Assembly: GCA_036346255.1 (NCBI GenBank)
Contig: CM070624.1
Span: forward strand, 19,252,626-19,316,625
Source: Ampelocalamus luodianensis
Lineage: Eukaryota > Streptophyta > Magnoliopsida > Poales > Poaceae
Length of the DNA stretch: 64,000 nucleotides
Direction of reading: 5' to 3'
The notes under the pieces were generated by a model. It searched no databases. It was given only the letters and a program-made list of their open reading frames with translations, and had not been told where the DNA came from. This document shows, piece after piece, positions 47,831-61,100 of this stretch (positions within the stretch are counted from its first letter, which is position 1; each line of letters opens with the position of its first letter). A program made the translations under genes and the position numbers.

Positions 47831-48841
47831 CTTGCTTATGAAACCACGTCTTCTGGCGAACATCACGAGCGGTTGTCGAGATTCAGCGATCCCTCTTCGA
47901 GTACATTACGAGCGGTGCACGGCGAAGCGCAGCGTGAGGCGGCGTTGCTCCATCCACAGCGGCAGCGCGGCGGAGGCGCAACTGCGTGTACACTGCACAC
48001 GTCGCGCGCCACGAAGGCCCCGGCGCTCGGTGCATGTGAGACCGGTTTATTAAGCTTGTAATACTTAACCTCCCACTGGCTCTAGTATCACAAACAGAAT
48101 AACCCGTGTCTCGATGAACATGTGCTTCCCAGAAAGTGCAGCACACATACATCATACGAAAGCATGCATCAATTCCATATAACAGAATATAACGAGTCTA
48201 CCAAAAGACATACATAATATAAGTTATTACAGAACAGCCGACCGGCCAAATGACAAGAGTAAAAGTAACAGCGGAATCAAAAGATGCCATAAGATGGCTT
48301 AAACCAAAAGATGACCGGTTAGCCACATAACACCACAGGGCAACCGACCGGGCCGCCAAGCTAATCGCCCCACACACTGCCACAGCACAACTCACAAAAG
48401 TGAGGCCCTTCGGGCTCACCCTCTTCCTCTGCACACAATAAGCAAAATAGGTGAGTACAATAATGTACTCGCAAGACTTACGAGTAACAAGCCTATACAT
48501 AGCTACATGAAAGCTGTGTCAAAGGAATTTGGTTATATGGTTCTTTGGACGCATAAAGCAAACTTCATTTGCAATAATGTAATAGATTTTAAAGCGATTG
48601 AGCAAATATGTTTTTAAACATTTAAATAATCGTGAGTAAGCATAAATAACATGTATCCACCTAGAAGTGACTTCCCAAAGTTACCACAACATAGCATGAA
48701 TCCCCGATTCATACCACCCATCAAGTTTTAATTAAAATGTTGAAGTCTAATCCTTGAAAAGCTTATCCAAGCGTGTCCATAACCTAGGACGAGGCTATTC
48801 GAATAGTTTGTAACCCTGCAGGGGTGTACCAATGTACCCAC

Positions 48842-50554
48842 TGTGACGCCTCGTGTTATTACCCCAGGGGTAATAACACTTAAGCATACAGATTACTATT
48901 CGTTTGCCCGGTAGAACACCGCTCCAACGAATAGTAAGCCTTACCAGAGTTAGCGCATCAGAATAATAAGATAGAAACTGTCCTTTATTCAACAGTTAGC
49001 CACGCAGGGCTAAGGTCTTACAGCACACATACTAATTTACAAAGCCAAAATGAGACTAATCCCCCTCTTCTTGCCTGCCAAGCTCAACTGGCCTCCTAGT
49101 CGTCCCATGAGTCAAATATGGTGTCCATCTCGCCCTGCGCCTCGTAGTAAGGATCTTCACCTCCTGTGGTCTCATCTGTACCTGCACTGCCTTCGCCTCA
49201 CTCGGGATACTTCCCTGCTGGACTAGGGTCTACAAAGGAGAATACTAACAAGGTTGAGTACAAATGAATGTACTCAGCAAGCATTAATAGCAAAGATGCA
49301 CAGGATGCACTATCTCTACTCTTTATCACAAATTCTAAATCATCTCACTTTAGAAAATAGATCTCGACAAAAATGTGGCAAGTTTTATCTTGAAAAACTC
49401 TACTAGTCACTCGGAGACGAAAGACCCCTGTGGTTCCGTAGACTCCAATCACGGAGCGGCATGAATTCATGATTTAGTTTAGCATGCTGCGGAGCTTTGT
49501 ACCACTTTACCCATAGCTATTCGAACTCTCCGTGAGCAGGGTCCACCGCATTGCCTTAGATGCGGGTTCGAGATCAGAATACAGAACGTTTTCCAGGTTA
49601 TGTGATTAATTTCTCCACCCATCACCTTCCGTCGGTGCAGATTTAATCACGCTGCTGACCTCATCATCCACCGAGTTCTGGTGAGGTTGGTTGAGGCAGC
49701 TTCTATCCTGCACTCAACACTCCACCTTAGCGCTATAGCGCCTTGGATCCCCCACTTCCGAACTGTCCCCCACCGGTCCTGGGTTCCTCCATCACAATCA
49801 CTCACACCTAATACTTACCCGTTGTGGAGAGCATAGTCACGTAACAAGGTAGCATTTTCTGCCCGCCAAAACGGGAAAATGGTTGTGCTGAATTCTGACA
49901 TCGACCGAGAGCAAGAGTTTGTTGGTCCTTACATTATAACCATATGTAAAAAGGGGCCCACCTCTTACCTCATCGTCATCATCGTCGCGTTTCCCCAGCC
50001 AGGGGCCCCTTTTACCCACCTAGTAAGTCTCATTCTTTCTTAATCATCTTAATCATTTTATCTCAACCATTTTCTTTAGGTTTTGGAAAACCATTTTGAT
50101 GCAATACTTATAATAGTGCAAGATATGGTATATTTTTAAAATAACTATATTAATGTTCAAGAGGATCGCTTGCCTTGAGGGCGTAGGAAAGGTTGGCGTA
50201 GATGAAGTTACAGTCAATTTGCTCGAGTCATGTCTTGATTAGTATACAGTAGCAAGCCGGCAACACGAATAATAGTATAAGTAAATACGTAGTTGGTTTG
50301 AGTGATAATAGGAATACATAAGTTAGTGACGACTACCAGTTAGTACATTTTAATTAACTAAAGCATTTTCGAGATCTATGCGAAGTTAGCACTCCCCGAC
50401 AGTCGCCCGATTGTCTAAACCTACCAGCTAGTTCACAACTACCGAAGCACAAACTACTCAACTAATTCTAGCAGTCAAACCAACTAGCAACAAGAGTCTA
50501 CACTTAACTGAGGTTAATCCAAATCCTAAATCTAAAGCCCTAATCCTAAACCTA

Positions 50555-50593
<39 letters not shown>

Positions 50594-52180
50594 GACTCAC
50601 CCTAACCACACACGCGCACAACACACAGCACACTGCCTACACACACACGCACACAGCACACACTAAGCACACACGCACACAACACTCTCTTCCGATTCCC
50701 CTCTTCTCTCCAGCCCTAAGCGTCGCCGTTTCTCTCGCCTCCCCTGCGGCTCCGCGCCGCCTTCTGGCTCGGCCGCACCAGCTCCTCTTGGCTCACCCAC
50801 GCGGCGGCCGACCTTGCTCTCCTTCTCGGTCGGCCCGACGCAGATCTGGCCTGCACGCCGCTCCCCTAGGTTCGGCTTTGGTCTCTCCCTCCTCCCTTCT
50901 TCTTCTACCACCGCCAGCCCTTACTCGGCCCAGATCCGGCTCGGATCCGGTTCCTCACCGCTGTGCTCGCCGCTGCCGCTCGGCTCTGCTCTAAGTCGAC
51001 TTCTCCCGGCGCGGTCAGAGACCAGCGCCGCTGCGCCCTCGCCTCTCTCGGCTCGGGTCTTCCTCCCCCAGGCTACCTCTCTGGTCTTCTTCTTCAACCG
51101 ACGCCGCTAGAAGCCCGGCGCTACTGCTGCTAGGGTTCTCCCCTACCTTCCTGCGGCCTAGATCTGGCCCGAGGCGACCTCACCAGCTTCCTCCTCAACT
51201 GGCGCCGCCGAATTTACCGTCCTAGGGTTTGGGTCCGGCCGGCTCAGCCTTCCGGCCGCCGGCACCATGCACCGATGCCTCCCCCTCTACTCAGCTCACT
51301 CGCTCCTGCTAAACATTCTACTAATGAATGCTACTACTCATGAATGCAGGTCAGTGGAGTGGATCTGGAGATGGAGGTGCTACTGGAGGTAGAAGATGCA
51401 GCTTCAAGGTATGAGGATGCTCACCTCCAGTTCATATGTTCATTATTTTTACCTGATGATGGAATGATGAATGGGATTGAGTTGGTATGTTCGTTCTGTG
51501 ATGCTGACTGGTGATGCTCCGTGTGGGATGCCGGCGGTGAGCAAGGTGGTGTCGCCGGCTGTGGTGGGCAGGGTGGTGTCGTCGGCTATGGCGACGCCGA
51601 GCTCCTGGAGCCTTCGGTCGCCTTCGGCTCTACTGGCTATTGTGGGGTTCTGGACTGGGAAGGGAATGGGGGAAATGGATGTGGTGAATGAATGGGGGGC
51701 AGTAAAAATAGAGGAAGCTCCCGGCTGTGAATGCAGGGGGGTAAATGGCGTGCAATTGGATAGGATTGCCTTGTGCTTTGCGAGAGAAAAACGTGTTTGT
51801 GTATCTAGCTGGAAGGTATCGCCTTTGTGGTGCTTGTGAGCGTGGAATCAGTGTGCACTAGGGTTACTAATCGCTTTAGGGTTGCATGATGCGGGATGTA
51901 TGAATGTAAGCGATGTGCTTGATGATTCGGATTTTCTTTGGTGTAAAATGAACTCTTGATGTATTATCTAATGCAATTAACAATGCACTTCTATTTATCT
52001 ATTGATCAAGCTCTTGTCTTTGAATGAAGAATGCATGGATGATGCGAATGTATGAATGATGCAATACGCTTTAGCTACTAAGGAGCGATCTAATGCTATC
52101 GCTAACTCGCGCTAAGAAAAGCTTATGTTGCTAAACCACGATTCTTCGCTACGAGGTTAGGTCTAAAAGCGCGGCTCTCA
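48842..52180 (-). mobile_element. Nested 3.3-kb solo LTR, family A copy 2
   Basis: Starts TGTGACGCCTCG and ends GCGGCTCTCA, flanked by CCCAC on both sides (48837-48841 and 52181-52185). Its first 1.6 kb matches the repeat at 12.86 kb in order and wording, including AATAGTAAGCCTTAC and CACGTAACAAGGTAGCAT. It contains a (TC)n tract and a GC-rich leader-like part (50700-51270). No polyprotein is present. Confidence 0.72.
50559..50588. repeat. (TC)15 microsatellite
   Basis: Uninterrupted TC dinucleotides, followed by a looser ACACAC/GCACAC-rich stretch up to about 50690. Confidence 0.9.
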
Positions 52181-55100
52181 CCCACACTTGGACGCCTTTT
52201 GCCAAGCTATTAAGCACACTTCCTTTGGTATACCGGCACGGCTAAGTCTTACGAACCATTTCCAATGGAATATGCTAATCAAGAGACGCACGTATGGGGG
52301 TTAATCCTTAGTGATTTGTCGACGAAATATGGATCACAAGGACCCATACGTGGAGCAGAACACACCGGCCTCGGCGGGTGCTCCTCTCCCCACAAACATG
52401 TCCATGTTGCATATAATTAAATATGCAACCCACCACGTGACTCATTAATTAACACACCCTAAAGTACTTAGCTAAGAGAGGTCCCATATCCCTCTAGTGT
52501 GGTTAGCACGCACAGAAATGCTCGGATCACAGGTACTCACAAGTAGTTCGGTCCTTAATTGACCCAGGCACCATTCCAATCACACCCAAAAGATCACACC
52601 ATCTTACCATTGTGCCCAAGTCTAAATTGTTTTCATTTTCAGTTTTAGTTTTGCAATTTAGACATAGCGCAAGGCTGAAACATAGAGATTATAATAAGTT
52701 TGTGTGATCAAGATTATCGACAAGTCGATAATCGCCAATTTCTACCGATTGCTAAGCATGGCTAAGCATAATGGCACGTAAACTACTAAGTGACAAGGGT
52801 TCATCCAGCGAACCCAAAATCACAACAAGTAATCCTACGCTCAGTAGTAGAGGAATAAACATTTCTTACTGATAATGCATCTACTGGGCCAACTATCGAC
52901 AATAGTTTAAAACAACATAGCAATGCATACATAGAATTTGCAAACAACATATTAGAATTTAAAAATAGTAGGAACAATATGATCAAATGATGCTACATCG
53001 CTTGCCTTCTTTGGAGTGTAGGATCGATGGTTGTGTTTCGAATTATTATCAACATTGTCTTCGGAACCTAACGCGAAAAGGCGATAAACTAATAAGAACG
53101 AAGAACACTAAATAAACTCCAACAGCAAAAGACATCCAAATCTAATGAAATTTATACAGCAGCTAGAGAATGATTTTATACAATTTTAGGAACAAGAATC
53201 ATGCGATTTGGACTTAGAATGCAAAAGATATATCAAAATACTCTTTCTCAGCCTATCAATTTACCAAATTAATTTAAGTGCTGTTCATGGCGAAATTTTC
53301 TAGAATGATCTAAGGTCTGAAATTTTTATAGCAAGTAGATCATGACATCCTAATAACGACAAAGTTGAATCTACTAAATTTGGAGTTATACACATTTACT
53401 TATGATTTTTCTAAGCTGTAAATCTAATGCAAGTCATTTTACAGAATTTTAACTATGCTTAAAACCTATTTCATATTAAAGTACAATAACACAGGAACTT
53501 AACAAAATTGATTTTGCACTAATTGGAAATCTACAGAAAAATATATGCATTTTTCAAGTTTTATTCCTATTTTTGGAATATTCTAATGACAGGAACCAAG
53601 TTATTTTAGTTATAAGACTTTCTGGTACTGAATTATACCCAATTGCATTTTTATATTAAACTTTAGTGACAACAGAATTTATTACAGTTGGAATTACCTA
53701 AAAAGTAGTTAATAAGAATTACTTATGAATTTTTAAGGTTTCGATACAATTTTTAGTTGATAAATAAATGCTTACAGAAAAAGATTCGAACTTAACAGAA
53801 ATAAGTGACGTGGACGCTTGACAACCCTTGATCTAAAATCTTACGACCCACGCGCGCCGGGAACAACGCACGTGCGCGATACCTAAAAGGAACCCACCGT
53901 TGGATCAAGATCCAACGGCTCACGCGGAGGAATGCATTCGGACGGTGCGGTTGCTTGGGCCAATCACGCCATGCAGATCTCGTAGATGGGCGGCCAGGCG
54001 CACCTTCGCCGGATGGTCGAATGCATACAAGATTTCGACCGCAGATCAAGCGACGGACGGCCTAGAATGATTTAGGCAACCGGAGGGTCTGAATGCACTC
54101 TAGATCTGGGCCGTTGATCACGGGATCGACGGTCCACAATCAACAAAGTGCTATGCACAGGACTTAAGTGCGCGAGGAGGATTTTAATGAGTGGGCCCAC
54201 AAGTCAGTGAGACCGAGGGTTACATTAAGACATCGATTAACTACTAAACATCAATAATTGATAATGATTAGTAATTAATGTGTCCTAAAATCCTTGCCTG
54301 AATCGATTTAAGAGATAGAGGCCCACTTTGGCGGTGGTGAAAGTGGCGGCTTAGGACCAACTTAATGCTACTAATGATTGGCAATTAATGGATCTAACGT
54401 GACACTAATGGCTTCTGGAATTTTGATTTTAACCCTTCGGGCCCACATGTCAGCGATCCAAAAGGTTAATTTCCGACAGCGATTAACCTCCTACTCATTA
54501 ATTAACCATTAATTAGTCATTAATGATGCCCAAAACGCACGGGGTTGCGCCAGCGGGGTTTTAAGGATGTTGGGCCCACTGTCAGCGGCTCAATGACATA
54601 GTTTAAGACACGATTAATTAATTAATGATAAGCAATCACAGGGCAATTAATGTGTCTTAAACAAATGACAAAAATGGGAGTTCTCGCCGGCAAACTCCCG
54701 AGTGACTTCAACGGCTTGCCGCCGACGATCCTGGCCGCGGCGGCGCCAACTAAAAACTGAAATGGAAACGCAATAGCACTACGAATCTAATGGTGGCATT
54801 CTCGCCGGAGGTGAGGGCTCTAATCGCCGGCTAGCCGGAAAACGAAAATGGAGCTCTTACTGCTAAACACGAAAGTAGCAAAAGCTCCGCTGCGGTCCAG
54901 AGAAGCGAGTGCCATAGCCTCTAGGGACTAATAAGAAGCTACCTTAATGAAGAGAAGCTTCAAAGATGGCTGGAGAAGCTTTTTCACGGTGGAGCTCGCC
55001 GAACCCGAGGAAGAAGACGATGGAATGATGATCTCATTAAAAAATGAGTACCACTGGTGGTCAAAATAGCTTCATTACAACTCCTAGAAGCTAATTGAGC

Positions 55101-56469
55101 AACCAATTTGAAAATAGAGCACTCACCTGAGCTGAGGAAGAAGATAACCAAATTGGCGAATTTGAACAAACTAAATTGGATAATTCTGAGAATTAAATCC
55201 AAAATTAAGTGAGGGGATATGTTCAAGATAGAGAGGAGGTTAAATGAGTGCAAAGAAATGTAAAGGAGAACTACTGGAACACCAATAACACCAATGGAGC
55301 TCTTCGGGTCAACAATGGCGGTTTGGGGGTTTTGAGGAGTTAAGCTCCAAAACTGAAAATGGAGCTTGAGGGTGGCCTAAAGAATCACCCGGAAGTATTA
55401 AGAACGCTTATAAGGCTTTGAAAGGCTAGGGTTTAGCAAAAGTGCTTTTCAGGAGACAAGTGTACAAAGCACCAGACACGGTCGAAAGCAAAAAGGTGAA
55501 GCTGACAATATAGGGCGGCTCGGCCGAACAACTCTCCCACAACTCTTAATGTTGACTAGGGCGGCCGTAGGGAGCACGAAATGACATCCCCATGCCCTAC
55601 ACTGTGTATGCACGACCGGAGGTTGAAGATAACCAGAGAAAAAGCTCGGGCGAATAAGGACCCTTGGATTTTAATCGGACGGCTGACAATGCGCCACGCC
55701 TCCGAGGTTCGAAAATAAAGGAATAGAACGAGAGCTCTTAGATTAGAAATGAACGGCTCAGATTCAAACAAAACAACCGGAAGGTCCGAATATTTCTGGA
55801 AATTTGGACGGTTGGATTGGGATCCAACGGTTTAAAAAGAACAAAGCATCCGCACGGTCCGAATGCTCACACGAATGTGGGCCGCACGATAAGGGTCTAA
55901 CGGTGGAGATTGGGCGCGCGATTTAAAAGAGGCTCGGTGCAGTTAGTTGACTGGACCGAGTCAAGTGGCTCAAGGCCAAGTCTGACTCGAACCCAAGGAA
56001 CAGTGAAACTAGGTTTTAAGTTTTAAGTAGAACTGGGACTTTGAGGATTTATTTGAGATAGCAAAACAACTCCAAAAATTATAAAATTTTTACTGGAGCT
56101 TGCTAACTCGGGTATTAACTTTGTGCAAAATTTTCAGAGGTTTTGATGCTGCGCATTTTTCTCCAAAATTTCTACAAGGCTCTGATTTAAGGTTTGACTG
56201 AAAATCAAACAGGTTTGACTGCTCTCTAAAAATATTCAAACAATTTCTAAAATTGTGAAATTTTTCAGAGAGGTCACATACCATCCCAGGAACTTAAGAA
56301 AATTATTTCCAAAGGATGATCACAAGATTTGAGATGAATGTTTTGGAAGACAAAGTTTGGATCAAAAGACTTGTGACTTTGTATTCTCATAACTTCTTAC
56401 AATAATTGTTCAAAGCATACAGGAAATACATGATGTAAAAAAGTTTTAAATTCGACTCATTATCTTACA

Positions 56470-57399
56470 TTTGAAACACAAGTTCAAAATTGGGATGTTC
56501 TGATCGCCTCTTCGCGCCATCTCGAGATCGCCGCCTTCTGCAGCCGCGGCACTGGTGAGCCTTCCCCCTTCCCCCGCCCACCTGCCCTGCGCCCGTCCCC
56601 ATAGGGCTTTGAGTTTTGGCGCTGCACGGCTTTGCACTACTTGGGTGCTTCGCGAGGGCTAGGTCAGGGACTCAAGAGTGGTGCTCTTCCGTTGCTTCGT
56701 ACGCCCCGATTAGCTGGATAATGCTTAAACGAGCTCTGCTATGCTTGCGAAGATTGTAGTGGAGGGTGGCGGTGGAGTGCGGAGTATTGCGATCAGGCTG
56801 TTATAGAAGTTAATCACAAGTGTGTTTCTGAATCGCTTGATGCCTTAAGCTGTGAGCCATGATTCGCAAACTGTTCTTAGGGTCTGCTCTGGATTGCAAA
56901 TCCTGTGGAAACAGGAAGGTCTGGGGTGATATATTATGACTTTTTGCCGTGAAGTTAGAGTAGAATCGTTTGGTTTGATTTGTGAAATCATGTTGGTTAC
57001 GATTACTTGATTAGTTCATTGCTCAACCAGGCTGGTGGCTTCTTCAAAAGAAAAACTCGTGCTTTAGCACCTCATTCATCCCTAATGTTGGAGCCAGCGA
57101 TACCCCTTTGCGCGAGAGAACAATCACAGCAAGCACACAAAAAATACGAGAATTTGTTTACGAGGTTCGGCAAAGGCTACGTCCCCGAAAGCTGAATCGT
57201 GGCGGCTCCTCCGTATGAGAAGTTTCTTTCTTTTCTTCTTATTAGGGTTACAAGAGGTTGGCGCTCCGGACATAGTTTCTTCTTTCGCTTGTTATATATG
57301 AGCATACACAACAAAATCAACTCTTTGGCGACACCCCTAAAAATGAAATGTGGCATTTCTCGCTTTAGCTGCGCTGACTCCACTGACACGTTGCTGCAG
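56470..57399. other. Possible remains of the IGPS gene and a retroelement piece
   Basis: 56500-57030 has the look of a plant 5' leader and first intron (a GC-rich start, GCACTGGTGAGCC as a possible donor, then T-rich sequence), but no protein can be read. 57060-57390 contains GTTTACGAGGTTCGGC and other words typical of plant copia-LTR ends. The stretch probably records loss or replacement of the front of the gene whose last exon follows. Confidence 0.35.
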
Positions 57400-57495
57400 G
57401 TTCTCGTTGGGGAGTCCCTCATCAAGCAGGAGGATCCAGGGAAAGCGATCGCTGGGCTTTTCGGCAAAGATATCTCACATGTGAGTGCTGCTTAA
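57400..57495 (+). pseudogene. Last exon of indole-3-glycerol-phosphate synthase, orphaned
   Basis: After an acceptor TTGCTGCAG, the frame reads VLVGESLIKQEDPGKAIAGL then FGKDISHVSAA and TAA. This matches the C-terminus of plant indole-3-glycerol-phosphate synthase (TrpC, tryptophan biosynthesis), where VLVGESL is the phosphate-binding strand-loop of the last TIM-barrel unit. None of the upstream barrel (KxxSPSKG, EVH, GINNRxL blocks) is found in the preceding kilobases. It is therefore a fragment of a lost gene, unless very large introns place the other exons outside the usual range, which the LTR-like sequence upstream makes unlikely. Confidence 0.72.
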
Positions 57496-58111
57496 CGACA
57501 GACGAGCCAAGGAAGCGAGAAATGCTGGATCGCTCACATTTTGTAAGGGAAAAGATGGAGCTATTCGCTCTTTTGTAGAGTTTTGGTCGGTCGTTTTGTT
57601 CATGATGATCAGCTATCTTACCTTGCTGCTGTGTTTTTTGTGGCCGAACCATTTTCGAACAAATAAATACAGGATGCAATACTAAGAAGATAAGATCGAA
57701 TAAGTTGGGTGTAAATGTGAGCAGCTTGAGCTTATTTGCCTTGATCAGCTCTTGGCAATTGTTCTTCACCACGATCTAAGTTCGTCTTTGGAAGTTGGAA
57801 CACGAAAATTTGAACTTGCTGGCAAGTCAGTCTCAAGGCTGGTCTTATGATGTTGCAGAATCAACTTGATTTTTCCTCTAGTGATATGCAAGATTGCAAG
57901 GCCGATTCTGGTACATGACGAGATTAGCCTTTATTTGCACGAAAACGAACTGAACAAGGAGCCGCCCGGTTCGCTCACGCAATCACAATATGGCCATATG
58001 GACCATACGTCCATACGGCTCGAGCTCCAAGCTATTTTTGACTCGACCCATCCACTGCAACCAAATCGAGCCCGACCCACTGCCCCCCTCCACCCTCCAG
58101 CGACGGCGGCC
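57496..58111. other. Intergenic between the IGPS remnant and the PARN-like gene
   Basis: The left half is probably former 3' UTR of IGPS; the right half is the promoter and leader of the PARN-like gene. No other gene is seen. Confidence 0.5.
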
Positions 58112-61100
58112 ATGCAGACCCGCCGCCGCCTCCTCCCCCTCCTCCGCGCGCCGCCGCCCAAGACCCTACTCTCCCGCCTGCTCTCCTCCTCGCCGCCGGC
58201 CAACGGCGGCGGGGCGGGGTGGCGGTAAAGCAGGTGACGCGGGGGAACCTGGCGGAGGCGCTGGAGGAGCTGCGGGTGCGTGTGCGGGACGCGGCGTTCG
58301 TGGGGATCGACCTGGAAATGAGCGGCGTGACGAGCGCACCGTGGAGGGACACCTTCGAGCTCGACAGCGCCGACGTCCGGTACCTCAAGCTCCGCGACTC
58401 CGCGGAGCGCTTCGCCGCCCTGCAGCTCGGCGTCTGCCCCTTCCGCTGGGACCCCGCCAAGTCCGCCTTCGTCGCCCACCCGTGCGTCGCGCTCCCCCCC
58501 CCCCTCTCGGTTCCAGTCCACCACCTAATAATACGCGTTTATTATACAAATAGCATGTGAATTGGTTTGCAGCTTCCGTATTGTAGCTGGTTAACCGCTG
58601 GTAGTTCACTAATAATTTAAGGTTACGTTGGCATTCTGATGCTTTGTGTCTGTTAGGATCTGCTGTCTGTGAGTAGTGCGTTGGGTATAGCACCTGGTGA
58701 ACTTCTAATGCTCTGTTGAGGCAGGAGCCCATTTTGATCTAGTCGGGCTTGTGATGAGATATAGGGTTGGGGTTTTGGATAGAACTGGCTACCCCTTTTG
58801 GCTTATTTAGGTTATATGCTTGTGAACAGCTCTGGGGTTTAGGGCTCTAGGGGCCAAAGTATGAAATCTGTGGCTTCCTCTGTATCAAGTGGGGTGCTAT
58901 CTATAGACTATGGATCTGTGATGAACTGAATAGATTATTAGATCTTTTGGATTGCCAATAGTGAACTTTTGTGGTTTTTTATTAAAAGGCAGCTCCTTGG
59001 ACCCTTCGTATAAAATACTTTGATGATGTTTATCAGAGTAGTACTTTAGAAGGTTCTGTTTTGAACAGCCAGTATTCCCCAATTATCTTAATAAAATATT
59101 AATAGGTGCTGACTCTGTTTCACGTAGCGTTCCTCAGAAACAAGCTCATAGAGCACAGATTGTGATAGCAACAACCGAGAACACTTGATCTGAACACCCA
59201 AGAACAATTTTGATGTAGAATGGTTCTTGAACAAGGACGCCTCGCAGAAATTTCTGCTATGTAAAACTATAACCATATAACACCCCCTCCTGGAGAGAGT
59301 TGGTATAGCTAATTTGGAACAGATAGTTCGTTCTTGATTGCCTGATCACTTCCCAATCATTTCTGCATTGACCTTTTACAATGGCATAACCTTTTCTTCT
59401 TTTCAGGCATAACTTCTTTATCTTCCCTCGCAAGGAGCTCCCAAATGATAGTTCATCTCCAGAATTTCTCTGTCAGACCACTTCAATTGACTTCCTAGCA
59501 AAGTACCAGTTCAATTTCAACACGTGCTTCCGTGAAGGTGCTTTCTCTTCCCTGCAATGCTTGGTTGGTCTGTTACTGCATGTATATCTCTGACTCGCTG
59601 TCAATCCAAAATTGTAGGATTGACCTTAGTTACACATTACTCAATTTTCTAGTTTTTATTAATGGGCTAGTAGCCTAGTACATACAAACCATGCATGAAA
59701 AGCCTAGAGTATTTGTTTATTTACGATATTTGGTTAATCTCAGGAATATCTTATTTATCCAGAGCACAAGAAGAAGAGGCACTTCAGAAATTAAATATAT
59801 TGTATCATGATCAAATATCTGCATCTCCAAACACTTCTGAAGAGGAAGGAGATGTACCATTGAAGAGTGCTGCTGATCTTCTTTTCACGGAGAGAATGAA
59901 GATCAAATTCAATGAGTGGCATGATGCGATAATCAGCAATCCAAGAGTAGATAACCATTGGTCAGGAAACATTAGATTCAGCACAGACCAATTCCAGACA
60001 GTTTTCTTCAAAATGCGCCCAGCTATTATGCTTAAAGGATTCACATCACATCAGTTAAAGTTAATTCGACAGGTATTGCCTGATATATCTATTGCCTTGG
60101 ATATAGTGGCTGCTGGACAGCTAATTTGTGAAAAAGATATTTCATGCGTCCATGAGTTTTATCATTGATTCAAAGTTCTGTATAGTTACATACATATTTT
60201 GTTTATACGATATTTTCTTCATAAGAGATTCTGTTCCTTTTCCAACATTTGTGGCTGTTATCAATTTGGTAGTAACTGTCAAACTGTGCCTTTTGTGGAA
60301 TTACAGCCATCGACAATTGGACTTACAATATGTGTTGAATACAGATTGATGTTTTCTGTTGCACATTCTTTAACTTATCAGTGTGTAATGCACATTAATG
60401 ATGCTTCTTGATATGTGCTATTTCTGCTTCTACTCAGATAATATATTTCCCTATGCAGGTTTTAAGAAAAAACTTTAGAGATCTTGTTTATGTTTGTACA
60501 TTTGGCGAGGATGACACATCAGAAAAGAGAGTAGTTTATACAGACAACATTGAGGACAAAAGACTGTTGATGGTAAGAAATATTTATTGATTTCCGGTTG
60601 AAAATGGCACAAGCTTCATTTCTTTTTCTGTCCACGATAAATCTATTTTTGCTGCTGACTGCTTCTGCCTTTTCTATTTGACTTTAAATTGAATGATGCC
60701 TTGTCGCTTTTGAAATTTGCACGTATGTTTTCCTTTGATTTTGAATTGAAGAGGCACAAGCTACAGAACATGATTATCCATATAATCATTACTCCACTAA
60801 TCTAAGCAATATATAGTGAACTCTATGTGAGATCTTGGTTAACGGTAACTAATTACTCTGGTTCTGTTATAATACAGAAAGATGTGCAGAAAGATCTACT
60901 CAGAAGCAGGGAAGCAAGAGTCAAATCAGCTGTGGGAATCCGTTATGTCATTGATCTTCTTGCCTCAGAAAGGAAATTGATTGTTGGTCATAGTTGTTTC
61001 CTAGGTACACTATATTTGTTTTCCTTTCGGATACTTCTATGATAAAGAACTTTACAGTTGTCACGTCTGGTGAGTTTCTCCCATACACCGAGATAATTTT

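Larger units (their letters stand above)
48060..56469 (-). repeat. Older LTR-like repeat hosting a nested solo LTR
   Basis: 48060-48836 and 52186 onward read as one interrupted sequence around the nested unit at 48842-52180. The left part has GTGAGTACAATAATGTACTC and ACCAATGTACCCAC, landmarks of the same LTR superfamily in minus orientation. The right part, to a TTACA-type end at about 56469, is non-coding and AT-rich with a CCAACGG-rich GC section (53820-54120, 55790-55910). More than one element may be involved. Ends are uncertain. Confidence 0.45.

Noticed and set aside
57866..58111. Upstream in-frame coding extension of the PARN-like gene
   Set aside because: The frame is open but the residues resemble no family member, and the leader starting at 58112 fits better.
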